A stretch of 10,672 bases of DNA from an uncultured archaeon A07HN63 (GTDB lineage Archaea > Halobacteriota > Halobacteria > Halobacteriales > Haloferacaceae), in contig KI543215.1 in assembly GCA_000496215.1 (NCBI GenBank), forward strand, positions 48,458 through 59,129, in the 5' to 3' direction. Below, piece by piece: positions 1-4,597 of this stretch. Both the position numbers and the translations under genes were made by a program. Each line of letters starts with the position of its first letter. The stretch's first letter is position 1. Under the pieces are notes generated by a model. That model saw only the letters and a list, made by a program, of their open reading frames with translations, had not been told where the DNA came from and searched no databases.

Positions 1-396
1 GGAGACAGCGATACATCCGGCGAACTGGATCTCCGCGAGGCCAACGTCGTCGATGTCGCCATTGACGATAGAGATGAGGCGATCAGGTTCACGGTCTGGC
101 TCCGCCACGACGACGCTGGCGAGGCGGGGTACGCCGACTGGTGGCAGGTCGAACGACTCAATGGCACACAGCTCGGTCGCCGCGATCTCCTGCACGCCCA
201 CGAGAACGAACAGCCGTTCGACCGGAACAAGACAATCGAAATTCCCGACACCGTGACCTGCGTCGTCGTTCGCGGCCACGATCAGATTCACGGCTACGGC
301 GGCCGAGCGGTCGTGGTGAACCTGGAATCGGGGTCCCAGACCATGATCCAGCAGGGAGCAGATCGACAGCCTGTCAGCAAAAACGACTGTATGTAG
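1..396 (+). CDS. C-terminal part of an unnamed haloarchaeal protein (5' end outside window)
   Basis: The reading frame is open from the first base and ends at a TAG at 394-396, giving 131 visible residues. I cannot name it. The visible part looks like a compact beta-rich domain. It has a stretch with YADWWQVE, then GRRDLLHAHENEQPF, then IEIPDTV and a closing HGYGGRAVVV strand. From memory, this order (W-x-V, an H-x-H-x-NEQPF segment, an I-P-x-x-V segment and a final HGYGG strand) resembles a family of small exported or lipoprotein-like hypothetical proteins found in both archaea and bacteria. The N-terminus that would show a signal peptide or lipobox lies outside the window. Codon use is GC-rich like the neighbours, but the tail after HGYGG becomes less acidic and ends in KNDCM. 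Coding status is fairly secure from the long open frame and haloarchaeal composition; function is unknown. Confidence 0.75.
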   Translation, partial: GDSDTSGELDLREANVVDVAIDDRDEAIRFTVWLRHDDAGEAGYADWWQVERLNGTQLGRRDLLHAHENEQPFDRNKTIEIPDTVTCVVVRGHDQIHGYGGRAVVVNLESGSQTMIQQGADRQPVSKNDCM

Positions 397-428
397 GATT
401 TTTAATCCGAAGAATTTTGCACATACAG
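387..428. promoter_or_regulatory. Nested dyad over the stop codon of the first gene: terminator, operator or promoter region
   Basis: CTGTATGT (387-394) is exactly complementary to ACATACAG (421-428). Inside these arms GGATT (396-400) and AATCC (404-408) form a second perfect stem around TTT. The outer arm overlaps the end of the upstream gene, and a short T-run (ATTTTG, 414-419) follows the inner hairpin. The centre, TTTTTAAT, also reads as an archaeal TATA-like box for the gene at 447. The element could therefore end one transcript, start the next, or bind a dimeric regulator; sequence alone does not decide. Confidence 0.4.
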
Positions 429-430
429 AG

Positions 431-437
431 TATATAG
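431..437 (+). promoter_or_regulatory. Candidate TATA element for the small gene at 447/486
   Basis: TATATAG is a run of A/T in GC-rich DNA. It lies only 10 bases before the ATG at 447 but about 50 bases before the in-frame ATG at 486. If it is the TATA box, transcription would start near 457-462, which would favour the 486 start. The TTTTTAAT at 399-406 would instead serve the 447 start with a short leader. Confidence 0.35.
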
Positions 438-446
438 TAGCAAAAC

Positions 447-707
447 ATGAAGGAACATATCGATGGAACCAGAGAGTTTCGTGTTATGAAGGAAATGAAT
501 TCAAATAACGCAATTAACGTGTTGTGCCCGTCGGCCAACCGCGTCTTCCAGGTCGTCGAGTACGAAGATAGCAGCCTCAGAGAGGAACTGGCGAGTCTCG
601 AACCCGGGAAACTGATCCAGTTGAATCTTGATCGCATCGGCAGTCGAGCGAACGTCTGGCGGGCGAACTGGCCCGGTGAGAGCGACTCTGTCGTCGCGAA
701 CCGGTAA
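447..707 (+). CDS. Small unrecognised haloarchaeal protein (86 aa, alternative start at 486)
   Basis: The ORF encodes 86 residues from the ATG at 447, or 73 residues from the ATG at 486. Neither start has a clear Shine-Dalgarno sequence, and the two nearby TATA-like elements support different starts. The first ~13 residues (MKEHIDGTREFRV) look less like a conserved domain than the rest, so 486 is a real alternative. The body contains FQVVEYED, then REELASLEPGKLIQLNLDRIGSRANVWRA. The pattern of short strands with EPGKLIQLNL followed by R-x-G-x-R-x-N-V-W-R suggests a small beta-barrel domain. It reminds me of short haloarchaeal proteins of the DUF7999 type, but that link is weak. The first third is unusually AT-rich for this genome. 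It stands alone between two gene-poor stretches with its own promoter region. Function unknown. Confidence 0.6.
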   Translation: MKEHIDGTREFRVMKEMNSNNAINVLCPSANRVFQVVEYEDSSLREELASLEPGKLIQLNLDRIGSRANVWRANWPGESDSVVANR

Positions 708-910
708 CTCCGTTTCTTCTCCATCGATACGCCGCTTGCTTTTCTGTTCTCTCAGTGGCCTTCCGGAACGTCCGTACAGCAACAATTCGGGTCCAGCGGC
801 GGCGTTGCCAACGGGGCACCCCACGGCGACGCGGAACTGGCACACGGGTACACCGAACACAAGACATAGCCGGAGTGTGGCAACGCATCTCTCGGCACAG
901 CGAGTCCGAA
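708..910. other. Intergenic stretch with no supportable gene
   Basis: Several short ORFs cross this stretch on both strands, but their translations are rich in R, C and P and poor in D/E, unlike the haloarchaeal proteins around them. I see no tRNA fold, CRISPR-type repeat or transposase fragment. A T-rich tract just after the upstream stop (TTTCTTCT, 714-721) may contribute to termination. The rest is unexplained. Confidence 0.5.
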
Positions 911-911
911 G

Positions 912-937
912 CGGTTAAACCGGTTTCGACGGTATAA
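912..937 (+). promoter_or_regulatory. Probable rpl15e promoter with overlapping palindromes
   Basis: Two TATA-like elements occur, GGTTAAACC (913-921) and GGTATAAC (931-938), both upstream of the L15e start at 1039. They would place transcription start roughly at 940-965 and give a leader of about 75-100 bases. The first element sits in CGGTTAAACCG (912-922, arms CGGTT/AACCG) and overlaps the perfect 10-bp palindrome AAACCGGTTT (917-926). Palindromes on a TATA box are where an archaeal repressor could block TBP/TFB, but no regulator can be named. Confidence 0.5.
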
Positions 938-969
938 CAGGCAACTCACTGTGGGAACGGGCCACCAGT

Positions 970-1029
970 GGGCACCCGGTACGCCGGGACGAAATGTGGT
1001 CGGCTAGACCGACTGAATCGCAAGCGCCC
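970..1029 (+). promoter_or_regulatory. Structured RNA leader candidate upstream of rpl15e
   Basis: Three helices can be drawn directly. CCCGG (975-979) pairs with CCGGG (984-988) around a TACG loop. GTCGG (999-1003) pairs with CCGAC (1009-1013) around CTAGA, with a further G-U pair outside. GGGC (970-973) pairs with GCCC (1026-1029) and encloses both hairpins. The result is a three-way junction of about 60 nt ending 10 bases before the L15e ATG, inside the predicted transcript leader. Many ribosomal proteins regulate themselves by binding a leader that mimics their rRNA site, so that is the natural hypothesis. The pairing is seen; RNA function is inferred. Confidence 0.5.
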
Positions 1030-1038
1030 GAGACAACT

Positions 1039-1629
1039 ATGGCACGAAGCGTTTACTCACACATCCGCGAAGCATGGCGAAGCCCCGACGAGGGGAAGCT
1101 CGCCGAACTGCAGTGGCAGCGTAAACAAGAATGGCGAGACCAAGGAGCTATCGAACGTATCGACCGCCCGACCCGTCTCGACAAGGCCCGCACGCAGGGC
1201 TACAAGGCCAAACAGGGAATCGTCGTCGCTCGCGTTTCCGTCCGCAAGGGCGGCGCGCGCAAGCAACGACACACCGCCGGCCGGCGCACCAAGCGGCAGG
1301 GCGTCAACCGGATCGGTCGCCGCAAATCGATCCAGCGCATCGCCGAGGAGCGAGCCAGCCGCAAGTTCCGCAACCTCCGCGTGCTCAACTCCTACTGGGT
1401 TGGTGAAGACGGCTCACAGAAGTGGCACGAGGTCATCCTCGTCGATCCCGAACACCCGGCCATCGAGAACGACGACGACCTCAACTGGATCTGCGAGGAC
1501 CAGCACAAGGGTCGGGCCTTCCGCGGGCTGACCAACGCCGGCGACGAGGGTCGCGGGATTCAGGATCGCGGCAAGGGCACCGAGCACGCTCGTCCGAGCG
1601 TCAACAGCGGCCGCAACCGTAGCAAGTAG
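1039..1629 (+). CDS. rpl15e: 50S ribosomal protein L15e
   Basis: This is the archaeal/eukaryotic-type large-subunit protein L15e (eL15), which binds 23S rRNA. The 196-residue length is normal for archaeal members. The N-terminus MARSVYSHIREAW is characteristic of the family. It is followed by QWQRKQEWRDQGAIERIDRPTRLDKAR, a very basic middle (GGARKQRHTAGRRTKRQG), LRVLNSYWVGEDG, WHEVILVDPEHPAI and a basic C-terminal tail ending SGRNRSK. Unlike its neighbours it is rich in R and K, as expected of an rRNA-binding protein. I start at the ATG at 1039 because it gives the conserved N-terminus. An in-frame GTG at 994 would add 15 residues that fall in the structured leader. No Shine-Dalgarno sequence is evident before 1039. 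The gene appears monocistronic: promoter and leader in front, hairpin plus T-run behind. Confidence 0.97.
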   Translation: MARSVYSHIREAWRSPDEGKLAELQWQRKQEWRDQGAIERIDRPTRLDKARTQGYKAKQGIVVARVSVRKGGARKQRHTAGRRTKRQGVNRIGRRKSIQRIAEERASRKFRNLRVLNSYWVGEDGSQKWHEVILVDPEHPAIENDDDLNWICEDQHKGRAFRGLTNAGDEGRGIQDRGKGTEHARPSVNSGRNRSK

Positions 1630-1634
1630 CGCGC

Positions 1635-1656
1635 GTCGCCACCGTCGGCGACTTTT
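1635..1656 (+). terminator. Terminator-like hairpin after rpl15e
   Basis: GTCGCC (1635-1640) pairs perfectly with GGCGAC (1647-1652) across a six-base loop, directly followed by TTTT (1653-1656). It starts five bases after the rpl15e stop. Archaeal termination depends mainly on the T-run, so the hairpin may instead protect the RNA 3' end, but the arrangement is clear. Confidence 0.65.
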
Positions 1657-1716
1657 CGATTCTCTCCATCCGCTAGCGACGGCGTTCCCACGCGATGAAA
1701 ACGCCCGGGCGACCCG

Positions 1717-1872
1717 ATGACCGTCGAATCGCTCCCTGACGACGGGACCGACGCCGACGCCGAAGCAGACGAGCCGGTCGAGCAGCCGGCCGACTCGTCG
1801 TCCATGCCCGAATCCGTCGACCGCGACACGAACGGCTCGGACGGTCAGTTCACGTTCCCGACGAGCGACTGA
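1717..1872 (+). CDS. Small acidic hypothetical protein (51 aa)
   Basis: This short ORF starts at the ATG at 1717 and ends with TGA at 1870-1872. An in-frame stop at 1696 rules out a much longer form. The 51 residues contain 15 D/E and a single basic residue (R). That is the composition of real haloarchaeal protein and unlike the random frames here. It is probably disordered for most of its length (LPDDGTDADAEADEPVE), with a short less acidic tail, DGQFTFPTSD. There is no cysteine, no membrane segment and no recognised motif. No convincing promoter or Shine-Dalgarno sequence precedes it, and the rpl15e hairpin lies between it and the upstream gene. It could be a small accessory protein or a chance acidic frame. 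I lean towards real because of the composition and the QFTFP tail. Function unknown. Confidence 0.5.
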   Translation: MTVESLPDDGTDADAEADEPVEQPADSSSMPESVDRDTNGSDGQFTFPTSD

Positions 1873-1900
1873 CTGGACCGAGCCGCCATACCCCAACGTC

Positions 1901-1905
1901 TTATT
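1901..1905 (+). promoter_or_regulatory. TATA-like box of ubaA
   Basis: TTATT, in the context CTTATTCG, is the only A/T-rich element in this intergenic stretch. It lies about 26 bases before the ATG at 1929, the spacing expected for a leaderless haloarchaeal transcript beginning at or next to the start codon. Confidence 0.6.
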
Positions 1906-1928
1906 CGCTCGCGCGTCGAAACAGGCCC

Positions 1929-2753
1929 ATGAGCCTCTCGCTGGAGTCGACCCAGCTCGACCGTTACTCGCGGCACATCATCATGGACGAGATCGGTCCC
2001 GAGGGGCAAGCCAAACTACTTGACAACCGCGTCCTCGTCGTCGGCGCGGGCGGCCTCGGCGCGCCGGTCATCCAGTATCTCGCGGCCGCCGGCGTCGGCA
2101 CCCTCGGGGTCGTCGACGACGATGCGGTCGAGCGGTCGAACCTCCAGCGACAGGTGATCCACGGCGACGGCGACGTAGGCCGGCCGAAGGTCGAGAGCGC
2201 AGCCGACTTTGTCGCCGACCTCAACCCAGACGTGACCGTCGAACCACACGAGCGGCGGCTCGTTCCTGACAACGCCGCGGACCTCGTCGCCGACTACGAT
2301 ATCGTCGTCGACGCGGCCGACAACTTCCCGACGCGGTACCTCCTCAACGATGCCTGCCGGCTCGCCGACACGCCGCTCGTCAGCGGCGCGGTCTACAAGT
2401 TCGAGGGTCAGGCGACGACGCTCGTCCCCGACGGCCCCTGCTACCGGTGTCTGTTTCCCGAACCACCCGATCCCGGCACCGTCCCCGACTGTGCGACGAC
2501 CGGCGTGCTCGGTGCGCTACCGGGCACCATCGGCTGTCTGCAGGCAACCGAGGCGGTCAAACTGCTGGTCGGGATCGGCGAACCGCTCGTCGGCACGCTG
2601 CTCTCGTACGACGCGATGGATCTCGCCGTCGAGCGAGTCCCCTACGAGCCGACGCCCGACTGCCCGGTCTGTGGCGACGATCCGATCCAGTCCGTCGCGG
2701 CCGTCGAGTACGAGGACGGCTGCGGGATCAACCGCCCGAACACGAACGCCTGA
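1929..2753 (+). CDS. ubaA: UbaA/MoeB/ThiF-family E1: SAMP-activating adenylyltransferase
   Basis: This 274-residue cytosolic enzyme of the E1/MoeB/ThiF family adenylates the C-terminal glycine of ubiquitin-fold proteins. In haloarchaea the homologue UbaA activates the SAMP proteins for protein conjugation, tRNA thiolation and molybdopterin synthesis. Visible motifs are the nucleotide-binding GAGGLG (39-44), the acidic VVDDDAVERSNLQRQ with the NLQRQ arginine (70-75), K87, and the DAADNFPTR loop (128-136). Two CxxC pairs (C171/C174 and C245/C248) form the zinc site. The conserved catalytic-cysteine motif PDCATTG has its cysteine at residue 188, matching what I recall for Haloferax volcanii UbaA. 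There is no C-terminal rhodanese domain. The first 20 residues (LDRYSRHIIMDEIG) are the usual family start. The upstream TATA-like box suggests a leaderless mRNA. The neighbour thiDN suggests a sulfur-carrier link, but whether this E1 serves thiamine synthesis is not shown. Confidence 0.93.
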   Translation: MSLSLESTQLDRYSRHIIMDEIGPEGQAKLLDNRVLVVGAGGLGAPVIQYLAAAGVGTLGVVDDDAVERSNLQRQVIHGDGDVGRPKVESAADFVADLNPDVTVEPHERRLVPDNAADLVADYDIVVDAADNFPTRYLLNDACRLADTPLVSGAVYKFEGQATTLVPDGPCYRCLFPEPPDPGTVPDCATTGVLGALPGTIGCLQATEAVKLLVGIGEPLVGTLLSYDAMDLAVERVPYEPTPDCPVCGDDPIQSVAAVEYEDGCGINRPNTNA

Positions 2754-2805
2754 TCGGTGTCGCCAGCGCGACGATGATGGGGCCGCCTCGCCACGTCCCT
2801 GAGCA

Positions 2806-2810
2806 TTTAA
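2806..2810 (+). promoter_or_regulatory. TATA-like box of thiDN
   Basis: TTTAA (in CATTTAACC) lies 29 bases before the ATG at 2835 and 77 before the ATG at 2883. It predicts transcription starting at about 2832-2836. That gives either a leaderless mRNA from 2835 or a roughly 48-base leader ahead of 2883. Confidence 0.6.
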
Positions 2811-2870
2811 CCCGGTACCGACGTATCAACCGGTATGCGCGTACCCAGTCAGCCATCGGCTCCCGCGACG

Positions 2871-2875
2871 GGAGG
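2871..2875 (+). promoter_or_regulatory. Shine-Dalgarno that favours the 2883 start of thiDN
   Basis: GGAGG, within GGGAGGGGCC, sits seven bases before the ATG at 2883. This is a good match and spacing for 16S anti-SD pairing. It is why I prefer 2883 over the in-frame ATG at 2835, even though a TATA box is also well placed for a leaderless start at 2835. Confidence 0.6.
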
Positions 2876-2882
2876 GGCCACG

Positions 2883-4235
2883 ATGACCACTCGACAGCAC
2901 GCGCCGGTTTCGCCGCCGGTCGCGCTCACGATTGCGGGCAGCGACTCCGGCGGCGGCGCGGGGATTCAGGCCGACGTGAAGACGATGGAGGCCCACGACG
3001 TGTTCGGCACCTCGGCGATCACCGCGACGACCGCCCAGAACACGACCGGCGTCGAGGATATCAACGTCCTGCCGACCGACCATATCGCCGCCCAGATCGA
3101 CGCCGTCGTCGACGATTTCGCGGTCGAGGCGATCAAGACCGGGATGCTCGCCACCGAGGCCGTCATCGAAACCGTCGCCGACGCCCTCGCCGACGCCGAC
3201 GCGCCCGCTGTCGTCGATCCGGTGATGGTGGCGGCGACCGGCGACCGGCTGCTGAGCGAGGCCGCCGAGGCCGCCTACGAGGCCGCCTTCGCTCACGCCC
3301 GTCTCGTCACGCCGAACGCCGACGAGGCCGAACTCCTGACCGACCGGACCGTCGACAGCACCGCCGCCGCCGAGGCCGCCGGCCGCGATATCGTCGCCAT
3401 GGGCGCCGACGCCGCCCTCGTCAAGGGCGGCCACATCGACGGCGACGAGGTCGTCGACACGCTCGTCATCGACGAAACCGCGACCGACGCAACACACACA
3501 GAACAGTTCACCCATCCACGGATCGATACCGACGCGACCCATGGCTCTGGCTGTACGCTCTCCAGTGCCATCGCTGCCCGACTGGCGAGCGGCGAATCAC
3601 TGACCGAGGCCGTCGCCGGTGGCGTCGCGTTCATGGAGCGAGCCGTCCGCTACGGGATCGACGTCGGCGACGGCCCCGGCGCGGTCAACCATCTCGCCGA
3701 GACCCGCGACCGCGCCGACCGCGAGGCAACCGCCGCCGCCGTCGAGCGAATCGTCGCCCGGCTTGTCGGGGGCAACGTCGAAACGCTCGTGCCGCCGACC
3801 GGGATGGATATCGTCGGCGCGACACGGTACGCCGAAACGCCGGACGAGGTCGTCGGCGTCGACGGTCGACTCAGCCCGACCCGGACCGGGATCCGACACA
3901 ACGCCGGCGTTCGCTCCGGCGTCGGCAGCGACCTCGCTCATCGGTTGATCGACGCCCGCGAGACGTTCCCTACCCTCCGGTTCGCGTGCAACGCCCGGTT
4001 CGACGACGCCGTCGAGCAGGCACTCGACACGCTCGACGACCCGGTCGTCCACGGCGAGGCGGGGCCGCCGAGTGAGACGATTGCGACCGCACTCGACGCC
4101 ACCGACACGCCGCCAGCCGCCATCGTCGACCCCGGCGGCGAGAGCCGCCCCTCGGAGGTGGTGCTGACGGCAGCCGACGCCAGGACCCTCCGCGAGCGGA
4201 CGCTGGCGCTCCACGAGGCTCTGATCACGGAGTGA
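2883..4235 (+). CDS. thiD: Bifunctional ThiD-ThiN: HMP/HMP-P kinase fused to thiamine-phosphate synthase
   Basis: A 450-residue two-domain enzyme of thiamine biosynthesis. Residues ~12-270 are a ribokinase-fold hydroxymethylpyrimidine (phosphate) kinase. The LTIAGSDSGGGAGIQAD signature is at 15-31, VDPVMVAATGDRL at 111-123, VTPNADEAE at 142-150, KGGH at 181-184 and the anion-hole/catalytic motif THGSGCTLSSAIAA at 219-232. Residues ~285-450 are a ThiN domain, the archaeal enzyme that joins HMP-PP to thiazole phosphate in place of bacterial ThiE. It shows MDIVGATRYAETPDEVVGVDGRL and GIRHNAGVRSGVG, with an R and an H in the expected region, and a late PPAAIVDPGGE loop. Length and domain order match archaeal ThiDN. 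The start at 2883 is backed by a Shine-Dalgarno; 2835 would add 16 residues. It sits just after ubaA in the same direction but has its own promoter. Confidence 0.93.
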   Translation: MTTRQHAPVSPPVALTIAGSDSGGGAGIQADVKTMEAHDVFGTSAITATTAQNTTGVEDINVLPTDHIAAQIDAVVDDFAVEAIKTGMLATEAVIETVADALADADAPAVVDPVMVAATGDRLLSEAAEAAYEAAFAHARLVTPNADEAELLTDRTVDSTAAAEAAGRDIVAMGADAALVKGGHIDGDEVVDTLVIDETATDATHTEQFTHPRIDTDATHGSGCTLSSAIAARLASGESLTEAVAGGVAFMERAVRYGIDVGDGPGAVNHLAETRDRADREATAAAVERIVARLVGGNVETLVPPTGMDIVGATRYAETPDEVVGVDGRLSPTRTGIRHNAGVRSGVGSDLAHRLIDARETFPTLRFACNARFDDAVEQALDTLDDPVVHGEAGPPSETIATALDATDTPPAAIVDPGGESRPSEVVLTAADARTLRERTLALHEALITE

Positions 4236-4256
4236 GGGTACCCCGTCACCTGTGTG

Positions 4257-4262
4257 CTTATC
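4257..4262 (+). promoter_or_regulatory. TATA-like box of the CDGSH gene
   Basis: CTTATC lies about 27 bases before the ATG at 4286, fitting a leaderless transcript. It supports starting the gene at 4286 rather than at the in-frame GTG at 4232, which overlaps the thiDN stop. Confidence 0.5.
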
Positions 4263-4285
4263 CGTCTCTCGCCCCTCGTGAACGT

Positions 4286-4510
4286 ATGGCACGCAAAGTC
4301 ACCCAAGACGAACAGGGCCCGTACGTGATCGACGCAGACGAACTCGACTCCCAGGGCGGTACCGTCGCCGTCTGCCAGTGTGGACTCTCGGACAACAAAC
4401 CGCACTGCGACGGCTCCCATCAGGCGACCGCCGACGAGGACGACGGTGTCGTCTACGAGTACGCGGACGATTCGGCCGACGGCGAGCGGACGGTCGTCAG
4501 CGACGACTGA
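4286..4510 (+). CDS. CDGSH-type iron-sulfur protein (74 aa)
   Basis: A small acidic protein with one CDGSH (zf-CDGSH/mitoNEET-type) motif. It reads C30-Q-C32-G-L-S-D-N-K-P-H-C41-D-G-S-H45, giving the three cysteines and one histidine that bind a [2Fe-2S] cluster. Bacterial and archaeal members are usually single-motif, cytosolic and about 60-80 residues, so this one is full length. The N-terminal part (TQDEQGPYVIDADELDSQGG) is the usual strand before the cluster. The tail after residue 50 is acidic and probably flexible. I chose the ATG at 4286 because the motif spacing and TATA box fit; the possible GTG at 4232 adds residues unlike the family. The likely role is electron or cluster transfer, with the partner unknown. 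Its placement beside ubaA and thiDN is suggestive of sulfur metabolism but is not proof. Confidence 0.9.
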   Translation: MARKVTQDEQGPYVIDADELDSQGGTVAVCQCGLSDNKPHCDGSHQATADEDDGVVYEYADDSADGERTVVSDD

Positions 4511-4569
4511 TCCGACAGCTGTCCGGGCAACACCACCGACCGACTTCGGCGCCGCTCGCATCGTAGCGC

Positions 4570-4573
4570 TTTA
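4570..4573 (+). promoter_or_regulatory. TATA-like box of mutS
   Basis: TTTA (in CGCTTTAGCG) lies about 27 bases before the mutS ATG at 4598, the spacing of a leaderless haloarchaeal promoter. mutS therefore probably has its own promoter. Confidence 0.5.
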
Positions 4574-4597
4574 GCGACTGTCCGCCCCACGGCCGGT

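Noticed and set aside
708..910. tRNA or short gene in the gap before rpl15e
   Set aside because: No cloverleaf could be drawn, and the short frames on both strands lack haloarchaeal composition.
994..1038. N-terminal extension of L15e from the GTG at 994
   Set aside because: The extension is not part of the family and lies in the structured leader; the ATG at 1039 gives the conserved N-terminus.
1414..1896. 160-residue - strand ORF across the rpl15e end and the 51-residue gene
   Set aside because: It overlaps L15e, is rich in R and V, has no family motif and no promoter.
2447..4075. 542-residue arginine-rich ORF on the + strand overlapping ubaA and thiDN
   Set aside because: It is an out-of-frame shadow of thiDN. 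Its R-rich, D/E-poor repetitive composition is unlike haloarchaeal protein, and the overlapping frames carry clear enzyme motifs.
4514..4523. GACAGCTGTC perfect palindrome after the CDGSH gene
   Set aside because: Ten bases with no loop cannot form a good hairpin. It is a single copy away from the mutS TATA box and may be chance.
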